Assembly (NCBI GenBank): GCA_009363875.1
Contig: CM018692.1
Location: forward strand, 89,804,137 to 89,868,136
Source: Mikania micrantha
Lineage: Eukaryota > Streptophyta > Magnoliopsida > Asterales > Asteraceae
DNA: 64,000 nt
Reading direction: 5' to 3'
Part shown: in pieces, positions 34,026 through 45,430 of the stretch
How positions within the stretch are numbered: the first letter of the stretch is position 1
How the letters are laid out: the number at the start of each line of letters is the position of its first letter
Made by a program: the position numbers and the translations under genes
Notes under the pieces: generated by a model
What the model saw: only the letters and a program-made list of their open reading frames with translations
What the model was told of the DNA's origin: nothing
Database searches by the model: none

Positions 34026-36716
34026 TTGCCAAATGATCGAGTACTGGAAGTCAAAGGGGAACAAGCAAAACGAAGTGTCAAAATCATTTCTAGCAGAAAG
34101 GCACGTAAGTGTTTACAGAAACAATGTGTGGCTTTATTTGTGAAGAAGAAGGACGGATCGTTTAGAATGTGCATCGACTATCTAGAACTGAACAAGTTGA
34201 CTATTAAGAATCGGTACCCATTGCCGAGGATTCATGACTTGTTTGATCAGTTACAAAGAGCACAGTATTTCTCAAAGATCGATCTACGGTCCGGGTATCA
34301 TCAGCTTAGAGTTCAAGACGAAGACATACCGAAGACGGCATTCCGAACCAGGTATGGGCATTACGAATTCATGGTGATGCCTTTCGGATTGACAAATGCA
34401 CCAGCGGTTTTCATGGACCTCATGAACCGAGTGTGCAAGCCGTATTTGGATCAGTTTGTCATTGTCTTTATCGATGACATCCTGATTTATTCAAAGAGTA
34501 AAGCTGAACACGAGGAACACCTCAGGAAAATCTTGGAGCTGTTGAAGGAGCATAGACTTTATGCCAAATTCTCTAAGTGTGAATTCTGGCTAAGAGAAGT
34601 TCAATTTCTGGGTCACGTAGTCAACAGCGAGGGAATACACGTAGATCCCGCCAAGATTGAGGCAATAAAGAACTGGGACACTCCGAAGACACCGACGGAG
34701 ATACGGTCTTTTCTGGGACTGGCAGGTTATTATAGAAGGTTTATCTCAAACTTTTCTAAGAGAGCTTTGCCTCTCACTAAATTAACTCAGAAGAGTGAAC
34801 CGTTTGTCTGGGAGCAGCAACAAGAAGATGCTTTTCAGACTTTGAAACAGAAGTTGTGTGATGCTCCAATTCTATCTCTCCCGGAAGGATGTGATGACTT
34901 TGTTGTTTATTGTGATGCTTCCCATCAGGGACTCAGTTGCATACTGATTCAACAGGATAAAGTCATTGCTTATGCATCAAGACAGTTAAAAGTTCATGAG
35001 AAGAACTACACTACTCATGATCTTGAACTGGGAGCTGTAATCTTCGCATTAAAGATTTGGAGACATTACTTATGTGGCACCAAGTGTACCATATGCACTG
35101 ATTATAAGAGTCTGCAACACATATTTGATCAGAAGGAACTCAACATGCGACAACGCCGTTGGGTTGAACTTTTGAATGATTACGATTGTGTGATCAAGTA
35201 CCATCCGGGAAAGGCGAACGTTGTGGCTGATGCCTTGAGCCGGAAGGAACGGGTCAAACCCTTGCGTGTTAGAGCAATGGGAATGACTGTGCAGACCAGT
35301 TTACAAGACAAGATAATTCAAGCACAACAAGAATCAGTTGACAGAGGAAATTTGAAGAAAGAGCTTGACTGCGGAGCGGAGAAACAATTTGAGACTAAGT
35401 CCGATGGGATGATCAACTACCAGAATCGTATATGGATTCCGGCGGTAGACAAATTGAGAAAACTGATCTTCGATGAAGCGCACAAGACTAAATACTCTGT
35501 TCATCCAGGCGCTGATAAAATGTACCAAGACTTGCGTGGATTTTATTGGTGGCCTGGAATGAAGAAAGACATAGCCGAGTATGTTGGTAAATGTCTTACG
35601 TGTGCGAAGGTAAAGGCGGAACACCAGAAACCGTCAGGCTTTCTGGAACAGCCCGAGATTCCCCTCTGGAAGTGGGAACAAATAGCTATGGACTTCATTA
35701 CCAAGCTACCCCGCACTTCCAGTGGTCATGATACAATTTGGGTGATCATTGATCGTTTAACAAAATCTGCTCATTTCTTGCCGATGCGTGAGACTTTCAC
35801 GATGGATAAACTGGCGATATTGTACATCAATGAGATAGTGGTACGCCATGGTGTATCATTTTCTATTATTTCTGACAGAGATAGCAGATTCACATCAAGG
35901 TTCTGGCAATCATTGCAGAAATCTCTAGGGACACAGTTAAACCTGAGTACAGCTTACCATCCACAAACGGACGGTCAAAGCGAACGCACTATTCAGACCC
36001 TAGAAGATATGTTAAGAACCTTTATTTTGGATTTCGGTGGAAATTGGGATTCTCATTTGCCACTAATCGAATTGTCTTACAACAATAGTTACAACATCAG
36101 TATTGGATGTGCCCCATTCGAGGCTCTTTATGGTCGAAAATGTTGGTCACCGATCTGTTGGACTGAAGTGGGAGACAATCGAATAACTGGGCCAGAACTT
36201 ATTCAGGAAACCTCTGACAAGATTGCCCAGATTCAACGAAGACTACAAGCTATAAGAAGCAGACAGAAAAGCTATGCCGACAAACGGCGCAAGCCGTTAG
36301 AATTCCAAGTGGGAGATCGTGTTATGTTGAAGGTTTACCCATGGAAAGGTGTAGTACGCTTTGTTAAGAAAGGCAAATTAGCACCACGATACGTGGGACC
36401 ATTCGAAATCATCGAACGTATTGGTCCTGTGGCGTATAGACTGAGACTACCAGATGAACTCAGTGGTGTGCATGACGTGTTTCACGTCTCAAATTTAAAG
36501 AAATGCCTTGCTGACAAATCGCTCGTCATTCCAATCGAAGAAATTCAAGTAGACGAACAGTTACACTTCATTGAAGAACCTTTAGAGATTATGGATCGCA
36601 AAGTTAACCAACTGAGGCGAAGCCGTATTCTGATTGTAAAGGTTCGATGGAATTCAAGGCGCGGACCTGAGTTCACTTCGGAACGTGAAGAAGTTAAAGT
36701 ATCCCCAACTGTTTGA
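34026..36716 (+). CDS. Gypsy pol: RT, RNase H, integrase, chromodomain-like tail
   Basis: This continues in frame from gag after the TGA. RT shows RMCIDY, YFSKIDLRSGYHQ and the catalytic FIDD (Phe about residue 148). RNase H shows YCDAS (Asp about 297), a Glu near 334 and Asp near 359, ending VVADALSR. Integrase has the H-H-C-C region, Asp 556, Asp 617 and Glu 653 with the expected 35-residue gap. The tail (VSNLKKCL ... HFIEEPLEIMDRKV) is chromodomain-like. Two losses are clear. About 80-90 residues before VKKKDGSFR, including the RT N-terminal region, are missing near 34130. An 8-bp deletion near 36692 replaces the usual end with EEVKVSPTV. It is probably inactive despite the long frame. Confidence 0.85.
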   Translation: MPNDRVLEVKGEQAKRSVKIISSRKARKCLQKQCVALFVKKKDGSFRMCIDYLELNKLTIKNRYPLPRIHDLFDQLQRAQYFSKIDLRSGYHQLRVQDEDIPKTAFRTRYGHYEFMVMPFGLTNAPAVFMDLMNRVCKPYLDQFVIVFIDDILIYSKSKAEHEEHLRKILELLKEHRLYAKFSKCEFWLREVQFLGHVVNSEGIHVDPAKIEAIKNWDTPKTPTEIRSFLGLAGYYRRFISNFSKRALPLTKLTQKSEPFVWEQQQEDAFQTLKQKLCDAPILSLPEGCDDFVVYCDASHQGLSCILIQQDKVIAYASRQLKVHEKNYTTHDLELGAVIFALKIWRHYLCGTKCTICTDYKSLQHIFDQKELNMRQRRWVELLNDYDCVIKYHPGKANVVADALSRKERVKPLRVRAMGMTVQTSLQDKIIQAQQESVDRGNLKKELDCGAEKQFETKSDGMINYQNRIWIPAVDKLRKLIFDEAHKTKYSVHPGADKMYQDLRGFYWWPGMKKDIAEYVGKCLTCAKVKAEHQKPSGFLEQPEIPLWKWEQIAMDFITKLPRTSSGHDTIWVIIDRLTKSAHFLPMRETFTMDKLAILYINEIVVRHGVSFSIISDRDSRFTSRFWQSLQKSLGTQLNLSTAYHPQTDGQSERTIQTLEDMLRTFILDFGGNWDSHLPLIELSYNNSYNISIGCAPFEALYGRKCWSPICWTEVGDNRITGPELIQETSDKIAQIQRRLQAIRSRQKSYADKRRKPLEFQVGDRVMLKVYPWKGVVRFVKKGKLAPRYVGPFEIIERIGPVAYRLRLPDELSGVHDVFHVSNLKKCLADKSLVIPIEEIQVDEQLHFIEEPLEIMDRKVNQLRRSRILIVKVRWNSRRGPEFTSEREEVKVSPTV

Positions 36717-36745
36717 AGAGGAAGATGTGCCCGATAATAACTCTT

Positions 36746-36780
36746 AAATTCGGGACGAAATTTCTCTAACAAGGGGAGAC
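36746..36780 (+). promoter_or_regulatory. Hairpin plus polypurine tract of E8
   Basis: AAATTCG, GGA, CGAAATTT (36746-36763) is the hairpin seen in E7 with one T missing. AACAAGGGGAGAC ends at the LTR. Confidence 0.8.
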
Positions 36781-37101
36781 TGTAACATCAGTGCCGGAAC
36801 CGGCACCGGAACAGTGATCGCTACAGTAAAACGAACAGTAATCAGGTACGAACTATATGTGTTTCATTATTTATAATATTCATTTCATGTTTCATTTTCA
36901 TTTCACGTCATTAACGAACAAATTTAGAATCAGTTGAAAAGACAAAGTTCGGAACTAGGGTTCTTGAGTCAGATAATTATCTGGCAATACAGAACCATCA
37001 TGTGATTATGTGTTAGGATTTTATTATGTATAAACGTATGTGAGGCTTTACAGAACAAAACAACAACGGATATCGTTAAGTGAAGGCTAAATTGACGGAT
37101 T

Positions 37102-37129
37102 ATTCGTAGAGGTGACGATCTGTACGAAT
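37102..37129 (+). other. GTGACGAT-loop hairpin, LTR4 first copy
   Basis: ATTCGTAGAG (37102-37111) and CTGTACGAAT (37120-37129) pair with one mismatch. Loop at 37112-37119. Confidence 0.65.
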
Positions 37130-37203
37130 ACATCTGAAAGTTTAACGCTCTGAATGATGTCTAATAACTAGAAAACCATATTGAAAAGCATAGTTATTGT
37201 CGT

Positions 37204-37231
37204 GTTCGTACGGGTGACGATCTGAACGAAT
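37204..37231 (+). other. GTGACGAT-loop hairpin, LTR4 second copy
   Basis: GTTCGTACGG (37204-37213) and CTGAACGAAT (37222-37231). Loop at 37214-37221. Confidence 0.6.
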
Positions 37232-40054
37232 GCGCGTAACAACTACGCGATTCAATTTAAACAGTAACTTAATTAAATAATTTTGAAAATTTTAAATAAA
37301 GGAAAGATATTAGTTAATTTATTAGGAATCACAACCTAAAATAATTTTATGAATTCTATTTTAAAACTGGATTGTTTCGTTACGAAAACGACGAGAAACC
37401 GACGTTTTTTTACGCGAAACCACGCAAAACCGAACAAACCCGAACATACACGGGTTATTTGAGGCCTTGATGAGGGCATTTAATACCCTCATCTTCCCCA
37501 ACAACCAAGAATTCAACACCACCACCGTTACTTTCTCTCTCATCTTTCTCTCTAGAAACCCACACCCAATCTCTCTCGTTTCTCCACCGATTTCCGTGTT
37601 TTTGGTGTCTAAACGACCACCACAACACGTAGATCTCGAAAGTACAACAAATCCGAGCTTTACACCGTCTTATTGGAGGTAAAATCGAGCTTTTTGTTGC
37701 GATTTTAGGGTTTTCAAAACCCTATTTCGAACCCTCTAAGAAATCGGCTAAAACCACTTGAAACTTTAGGGAATCACTCACGACACCCCTAGAAAATGTA
37801 GGAACAAGTCTTGGTTTAATCCCTGGTCATTTACCTTGAAAGGCCATGGCTGCACCTGCGTTCTTCGATCGGCCGAATGGGCTTCACCCAGTTTGCCGAA
37901 TGACACTACAGGTCGAATGACCTTTTCCCATTCGCCGAATAGCGCTCGGCCGTAGCAATGTTCTCATTCGCCGAATGAATTGGGGCCGAACCAGCTCATT
38001 CGATCGCCCCATCCTTCGGCCATGCTCATTCGATCGCCCCATCTCCTTCGGCCAAGATGCCATTCGATCGGCCAACTCAGTCGGCCATGTTGCTTCGGCC
38101 TAGGGACATTCGACAGCCATTCATTAGCCAAGTTTCATTCGCCAAGGCCATACGGCTTAGCCCTCACTCGGCTTAGTCTTTCTCTCCATTATCGGCTATA
38201 CTTATTCAATCGGGACCCACCTTTATTCGGCCCTTGGGAGTTGAGACAAGTCGAGTTGGGTTGGGTTAGTAAAGGGATAAGCGTGAGTGCATGGATAGAT
38301 CATGTGGATGTCATGCATGGCAATACTAGAAATGTGAGTGCATGGGAAATTAACAAGGATGTGTGTGTGGTAGTGCGTGCGTGTATACATGGGATCAACA
38401 TTAGGGTTTCATTTATGGAATCAAGAGTTTAACTTCCTTTGAATGACGATGAGGTTAATTCATGGAGGATGATCAATGATACAAATTCTTTTCAATAATA
38501 TAACGAGCAAAGGTGTCAACTAATGAAAGTTTTACATAAAGTCGTGCATTATCAAAAATCAAGATGATTAAACTCTATTTTGGGAATCAAAGACAATAGA
38601 TCTAAGGTTATGGTGTTGATTTAACCATTAACACCTAATACCTAGACATTTCATGAGAATGTATAACTACCATAGGTAGTTCAGTTGAACTATCTAGGAG
38701 GGATTATACACCTAAACGATCAAGGAATCAAGAACGATCAAGATTTAGAGAAGGGCCAAGGTTAATCAATTGAGATTAACCTAAGCCCATCATGATAACT
38801 ATATTTTCTTAACTTAAAAGTGTTTTTGAATAAAGAAATTGATTTATAAATATCATTAGATTAAATAAAAGGTTCTTAAAACTTAAAAGTTTAATTAAAT
38901 TGAATTAAATTAAAAACATTTTAATTAAAGGCTTCTAACTAGTGACGTGGGATCAGGGTTAAATTATGGGTACTGATTAGACTAGATAGAAAGAGTTAGA
39001 GAAACTCACTAGTAATTTAGGACACATAGTTGCACGACGAGTCCAAACCCTAGACCCAACGTCTACTATAAATACTTATCGTATTCGAATCTCTTAAAAC
39101 AACTCAGGTGCTAAAGATACATAATCAATAGTCAAAGAGCGCACATTATCTTGGTGATTCAGTTACACATCAACACAGGTGAGTTCATTGCCCCTTTTCT
39201 AACATTTTGTTTTAAAACACGGGGCTGAGAAGCATGCTTAAACTGTTTAATTAAATTGTTTACTTAAATGCTTTTAAATTGTATATGTTTATCATGTATA
39301 ACTGTTTATTTTAGACTTTGTCTAGGTAAACTGTATATTAAATTTTAAAACAAGTTATCTTTTCATCATGAGTAAATAACTTTGTGAATCAAAGAACTAA
39401 TTTCAAAGAGCTATTTTCAAAGAACTAAAGATCTAAAACAAATTACTATTTTCAACGATCTATTTCAAAGAACTAACGATCTATTTCAAAGAACGAACTA
39501 TCTACTTCAAAGAACTAACGATCTATTTTCAACGAACTATTTCAAGAGGGTATTGTCAAAGAACTAATGGTTTAACGAACTATTTACAAAGAACTATTTT
39601 GAGAAAAATCTAGGAAATATTCAAAGATAGCATGTGAACGGTCATTAACGGTCAAGAACGGTCAAGAACGGTTAAGTACGGTCAAGAACGGTCAAGAAAG
39701 GTCAAGAAAATCCTATTACTCAAAAGATGTCCTACCTAGACTGATTGAGTATAGGTCGCATGCTTGATGATATTTACAGATCTCCTTTACTATTAAGTAC
39801 CTGATTGCTATACTAGTCTATTCGAGTATGACCAAGGCCCAATCATTTGGACTTAGATTTTGTATTAAATGTTTACTGATTTATTTAATTAAGCATTTAT
39901 TTCGCTGTTTGTACAATTATTGTGGTTGATCATATTTTGTGATGAACTTAGGAAATCAATTGAGATTTCAAATCGTTGTAATTACAGGAGCAAAGAACTG
40001 AAGGACAAATGCGTTTATGGTAGGGGTAAAATGCTTAATTATCATTAACAACAA

Positions 40055-40164
40055 TGTCCTATGTGGATTACTATGTGGTGGGACGGCGTCTGGCGTGTTG
40101 TAGGCTCGACTCAGGGGTATGCCCTATATATAAGCATACCGATCTGGATGATACATGTGATGTT
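40055..40164 (+). promoter_or_regulatory. M1 module, LTR4 first copy
   Basis: GTGGTGGGACGGCGTCTGG ... GGTATGCCCTATATATAAGC with an inner hairpin to GCATACC. Confidence 0.45.
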
Positions 40165-40278
40165 AATGAGATTAATGTTGTTATCCGAGTGTTTAACAAA
40201 TGTTTTGAGAATACAATAGAACTATAGTGGAATGGAAGGGTAAGGTAGGTAAAAATGCTTAATTATCATTAACAACAG

Positions 40279-40389
40279 TGTCATATGCACATTATTATGT
40301 GGTGGGACGGCGTCTGGGCGGGTTGTAGGCTCGACTCAGGGGTATGCCCTATATATAAGCATACCGATGTGGATATTACATGTGGCGTT
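40279..40389 (+). promoter_or_regulatory. M1 module, LTR4 second copy
   Basis: Same core, 225-bp class spacing as in the other LTRs of this family. Confidence 0.45.
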
Positions 40390-40852
40390 AGTGAGGTTAG
40401 GGTCTTTACCGGAGAAGGTTTTCAAATCATTTTCAATTACTAAACTATATGAATTCACCAACCATGTGTTGGCTTGGTCTTTTTGCATGACTTCTCAGGT
40501 GACGAACCGGTCAATTAAGAAGCTTATGCTTTTGGGACTAGGACTTCAAATAGAAGACTTAGTATTTTTGGACCTGCATACTTTTGAAACATCATTATAC
40601 AATTATTTTGTATATCTTGTATAGTTGCAAGATAGAAACTTCATGATGTTTATGGTAGATTTACATTGTTAAATTATAAACGATACTTATGTAATTTAAC
40701 TTTGTAACTCTATTCTATTTAGCATTTTCTCATTTATATCATGTGCAATGTAAACAATCTGATCATCATGATTATCACTCACGATATCGCGCCCCGGGAA
40801 CCTTACGCCCGACGGGGACTTCGATCCAACCCCGCCGGCTCGGGGTGTGACA

Positions 40853-40905
40853 GAAGGTGGCGGTGGTGGTAGAGGCAATAGAGGAGGTGGTCTTCTCGGC
40901 GACAT
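40853..40905 (-). pseudogene. Gypsy gag start on minus strand, cut by LTR4
   Basis: On the minus strand the frame starts at 40905 with MSPRRPPPLLPLPPPPPS, like the Pro-rich gag start of E8, and ends where LTR4 begins. The remainder of this element is not visible on the other side of the cluster. Confidence 0.75.
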
Positions 40906-41056
40906 TCTGTTCACAATCGAAAGAACATCAGTTAGTGTAATGATTGAATGCAGAAAACACAATGCAAGTACAAATCCTATGTTCTCTACATGAAGGGTCC
41001 GTAGGTTAAAGTCTAGGCCAATCCGTTTAAATAAATGACCTATGTTTCTCTATAAC

Positions 41057-41075
41057 CATGGCTCTGCTACCAATC
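41057..41075 (-). other. Primer-binding site of minus-strand gypsy element
   Basis: The minus strand reads GATTGGTAGCAGAGCCATGG right after the LTR end, a one-base variant of the usual TGGTATCAGAGCC. Confidence 0.75.
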
Positions 41076-41542
41076 TGTCACACCACGAGCCGGCGGGCAG
41101 GATCGGCTGTCCCGTTGGGCGAAAGGTTCTCGGGGCGCGATATCGGGTCATAATCGAAGTGATCAAATTGTTTACATTGCACATGATATAAAAGGAGAAA
41201 GCACTAAATGAAATAGAATTACAAAGTTAAATTACATTAGTATCGTTCATAATTTAACAATGTAAATCTGCTAATAACATCATAAATCCTCCATCTTATA
41301 TCTTCACAAGATGTGCAAAATAATATGTATAATGATGTTCAAAATATGCACGTCCTAAATAATAGGTCCTCTATGTGGGCAACCTAGTCACAAGCACAGA
41401 CTTCTGAATTAAATCTGTTCGTCACCTGATAAGTCATGCAAAAATAAACTCAACACATGGCTGGTGAGTTCATTTAGTTTTGTTACTAAAAATGAATTCG
41501 AACAAACCTGACCAGATGACAACCTTAACCTCACCAACAACC

Positions 41543-41650
41543 AACTATGCTATCCAGCCAAGTATGCTTATATATAGGGCATACGTAGGGTCAAGCTTAC
41601 CGCCAGCCCAGCCGCCAGCCCACCACATACGGAACCGCATAACATATTGT
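41543..41650 (-). promoter_or_regulatory. M1 module with long stem, minus-strand LTR
   Basis: On the minus strand TATGTTAT and ATAGCATA pair fully, and pairing continues inward over about 13 positions with few mismatches. The core reads GTGGTGGGCTGGCGGCTGGG ... ACGTATGCCCTATATATAAG. Confidence 0.6.
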
Positions 41651-44450
41651 TGTTAATGATAATTAAGCGTTTCACCCTCAACCATCATCATACTAGTTCC
41701 GTTAGTTTCATCAAAATACTTGTTTTGTTAGTTCCATCAAAACACACAACAACACCATAGCATATGTGTGAAATATGAAAGTTATTAATTGAAATGCTTA
41801 AATAAATGAATAAATAAAAATTTACATTAAAAGCTAAGTCCTAATGATTGGGCCTTGGTCGACTTGAGTAGACTAGTATATCAATCAAAGGTTCTTAAAA
41901 GTTAGAGGATTATGTAAATATCGTCAAACATGCGACCTATAATCAATTAGTCTAGCTATGACTTCATGAAGTACATGATTTTATAGATCGTTCTAGTTCG
42001 TCCTTGTTCGTTCTTCTTTGTTAGATCGTTTAGTTCTTTGGCACATGCTATCTTTGAATATTTCCCAGATATTCCTCTGAAAATAGTTCGTTGAAAACAA
42101 TTCATCGAATATAGATATTTGAGAATAGTTTCTTTGAAAATAGATCGTTTTATATAGTTCATTGAAAATAGATCGTTGAATATAGTTCTTTGAAAATAGA
42201 TCTTTGAACATGTTTACTTGAAATAAACAATTATCTACTTGTGATGTGTAAATAATCCTTTTCGAAACCTGCAATAAGTTTACCTAGACATAATCTAGGA
42301 TAACAATTATACATATAAAACATATATGATGTAAAAGCAGTTAAGTAAAATATAGTCGAAGGAAAATAATTTACGCAAGCTTTTCAGCCCCGCGTTTATA
42401 AAAAAAATGTTTAGAAAAGGAGCAATGAACTCACTTGTGATGTAGACTACTTGAATAACCTAGAAACACTCTCGCTCTTTTGTTGTATCGACGGTAACTT
42501 CAACACATGATTTCATTAGTTAAGGTTTCGCATTGTAAGCGTTTATAGTTATTCTTATAGTATTTTGATTCAAGTGTGTGACTAAGTGTCCTACTTGTTA
42601 CTAAAATGAGTTTCTATAGTTTAATTCTTACTCATCCTATTTAACTTAACATACTACACCCTTACCCAACTTGAATGAAATTTACTTAGATAATCAAAGT
42701 TTATGTTTAAAGGAAAGTGGTGTATATTATAAAATAAGTTTAGTTATAAAATTTTATAAATTTAAAATAAAGTTAACTCATTTTATAAAACCTTTGTTTT
42801 ATTTTTCTAAAATAATTTAATATTATCTTATAAACTTTATCTTTATACAATTAGGTAATTCGTTTGAACAAAATATAAATTTAGGTCATAAAACTTGAAG
42901 CTTACAAAGTTGAAACTTAGGTTAACTTTAATTAAGTATAACCTATGTCCTTCTTTGTTCCTTTGGTCTTTTGTTCACATCTTGAATTGATAATCAACTA
43001 AGGTTTCTCATTTTGAATAATCCCCTTGAATACCTTCGTTATAAGTTTGTGAAGTGTTGAGTTTTGATATCACTATCAACCCATACACTTAATGTTGTGA
43101 CTGGAACTTCCTTGTGTTTAACTTGTTGTTCTTAAGTTCCTTTGACACACTTAGCCACATAAAAACCTTTTATATGAATGTAGTTTACTAATTATCTTAG
43201 TTTATTAACCTAAAATGTTGCCAAGTTAGTACACATGAATTCTAGGTTTTTTGTTAACACTTGCACTACCATCGTTGTTAACCTCTAAAGCTATGGTTTC
43301 ACTTGACAAAGACAAGTGTTTTAAGTCCGATTGATTCTTAAAACAAATGTTTATATGTTAAAAGAGTGTAAGAAATCTTTTATATGAAAATTCTCATTAT
43401 GGATGGTTAATGAAATCGATTAACACTTGTGAAAAATCCTACTAGTTCCTAGTCGACCTATCCATGTTCAAAACAATCCCATGAACTCATTTCCTAATGT
43501 TTTTAGCTGGTCCCAAGCTTGAAATACTTGGACTACATTTGGCTACTAATATCAACAAGACCCAGATCCATATCGATGGAATTTGTCAGGTAATATCGAT
43601 GAATATACAGCCCCTAACCTGCCAATACTATAGGTTCGATGGTTTCACTTTGGACAGCCCTTAGGCCATCAATACTGCCATTTACCCAGATTCTAACCAT
43701 TCCAACCCTTCCAATCTTTAACCCTGATGTTTCTTGAGTTCCTAGACAAAATTAGTGCAAATCCTAAGGCTTTAGACGTCCAAAACCGGCTGAAAACAGT
43801 GTTGTTCGTCGGAACAGTGACAACATCACAAACGTCTCGTTTGAACTCGATTTGGCCTCAAATTTGTTGATCCAAAACTCAAACCATCCCAATCCAAGAG
43901 TTCCTAAGTAGTTTTTGTTCATATACTAACTGATTTGAAGTGATAAAAACGGATTTGAAGTTTACCTCGCCAGAATAGTGGAAAACCCACAAAAACCGAG
44001 CTTTCTTTCTGAAAATGCAACCAAATCAGTCTGTTTTACCTCCGATCATCTATAGTTTTGTGTTATCCTCATTCCCACGGTTGTTTTGACTACTAGAATG
44101 TTGAATTTGGTGGAGAAATGAGATAGATACGGTGATCTGAAGTTGAGAATGGGTGGTGGAATGTGGTGGCCTGAATTTTCGAAAAAGAAGGAGATTTGGG
44201 CTGCATAAGTTGGGAGAAAATGAAAAGTTAAGGGCTTTTATAGCCCGGGTGTGTTTGGTCTCGCTCGGTTTCGGTTTCACACGTCGTTTTTCGATTGCTT
44301 TCGTAACGAAATGATACGATTTTAAAAATAGAGTTTTCCATTTTAAACTAGGTTGTAATTCCTAATAAATTAATTAATTATCTTTTATTTATTCTTAAAA
44401 TTTCGAAAATCGTTTAATTTAATTGTTTAATCGAATCATACGGTTTTTGC

Positions 44451-44484
44451 GTGTATTCATTCGGATCATTACCCGTACGAACAC
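44451..44484 (-). other. GTGACGAT-type hairpin (loop GTAATGAT)
   Basis: The minus-strand arms GTGTTCGTACGG and CCGAATGAATAC pair over 12 positions with one mismatch and two G-U pairs. The loop is at 44472-44465. Confidence 0.55.
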
Positions 44485-44556
44485 GATGACAACTATACTT
44501 TTCGGTTTGATTTTCTAATAGTTGGACATCGTTCAGAACGTTAAAATTATAGATAT

Positions 44557-44584
44557 ATTCGTGCGAATCATCACCCACACGAAT
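44557..44584 (-). other. GTGACGAT-type hairpin (loop GTGATGAT)
   Basis: The minus-strand arms ATTCGTGTGG and TCGCACGAAT form 10 pairs, two of them G-U and possible only in the minus (sense) RNA. Confidence 0.6.
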
Positions 44585-44872
44585 GCTCCGTCAATTTAAT
44601 ATTCACATAACGACGTCCGTTATTGTTTTGTTCTGTGCAACCACATACGTTTATACATAATAAATCGTAACTAAAATTCACATAATAGTTCTGTGTTGTC
44701 ATATATGATTCCGACTATTAAACCATGAATTATTGATGTGATTCTGAAATAGATCTGTAATAATTTCGTATTAAACGTCAAATGATAATAATACACATGT
44801 AATATTCATAATTCGTACCTGATCTACTGTATAAGTCATTGTTCCGGCTACGGTTCTGGCACTGATGTTACA

Positions 44873-45430
44873 ATATGGTAGTGTTGCAGTCCCATTGGAG
44901 AACCCCAAATGTAGCCGAGAACAACAATACTCAGTTGTATAAACCGAGAACACCTCTCTTGGTGTTAACCGAGAACTCAATTGAGTTTGGGTACAACCGA
45001 TTTCACGATACTCTCATCAATGATACTTAAACATGATTTACAATATAAGCAAACCTTATAACAGGTGTTTTAAAGTATATACATGGTTTTAAAACATATC
45101 AAAGGTTCGTAACTAAGCTATATTTGATCAAGTAACAAAAGGCTTTACTACAAAGTTGGTGGATTACTACAAAGTTGATGGGACATGAAAGCAACACTTT
45201 TATAATAAGTATAGATAATAACAAGCTTAGTTATATAAACCAAGAATGTACATTAAACTAAAGCTTAACCTATATTGGCTAAGTGTTAGTGTATTACATC
45301 ACAATTGAGTTAGATTAAATCAAATAGCTATGGGGTTAACATACGAAATCATAACTCATACTTATAAGTTGCAAACAAATGAAACATATGTTGTTGAGTC
45401 ATCATTGATTCCACAATAGTGAGCATGCGT
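44873..45430. other. Unassigned DNA with three CCGAGAAC boxes
   Basis: No coding or element homology was recognised. 44915-44987 has three CCGAGAAC boxes, each followed by a short inverted repeat (see findings). The rest is AT-rich and may be the decayed 5' part of the next LTR. Confidence 0.4.

Larger units (their letters stand above)
32190..36780 (+). mobile_element. Gypsy (Tekay/Del-like chromovirus) internal region, most intact copy (E8)
   Basis: Primer site TGGTATCAGAGCC at 32193-32205, leader with GACCTATAACC-type phrase, gag-protease, RT, RNase H, integrase, chromodomain-like tail, hairpin and polypurine tract are in the order protease-RT-RNase H-integrase, which defines Ty3/gypsy. 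The Tekay/Del call rests on the tail motif, long LTRs and PBS, and is inference. LTR3-delta is at its left and LTR4 at its right. Confidence 0.9.
36781..40852 (+). mobile_element. Gypsy LTR4, 3' LTR of E8, 4072 bp (complete)
   Basis: It starts TGTAACATCAGTGCCGG after the polypurine tract and ends GGGGTGTGACA. It is the only full-length LTR with both complete ends next to a near-complete internal region. Donor-like site at 39179, acceptor-like at 40498. The CGGTCAAGAA minisatellite is longer than in LTR1-3. Its right end abuts a minus-strand gag start. Confidence 0.9.
41076..44872 (-). mobile_element. Gypsy 5' LTR on minus strand, 3797 bp
   Basis: On the minus strand it starts TGTAACATCAGTGCCAG (44872) and ends GGTGTGACA (41076), followed by the primer site. 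A clear TATA box, TATAAAAG, lies at 44242-44235. It is a diverged relative of LTR1-4. It also holds two GTGACGAT-type hairpins, an M1 module and a CACAAGTGAGTTC donor-like site with one altered base. Confidence 0.85.
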
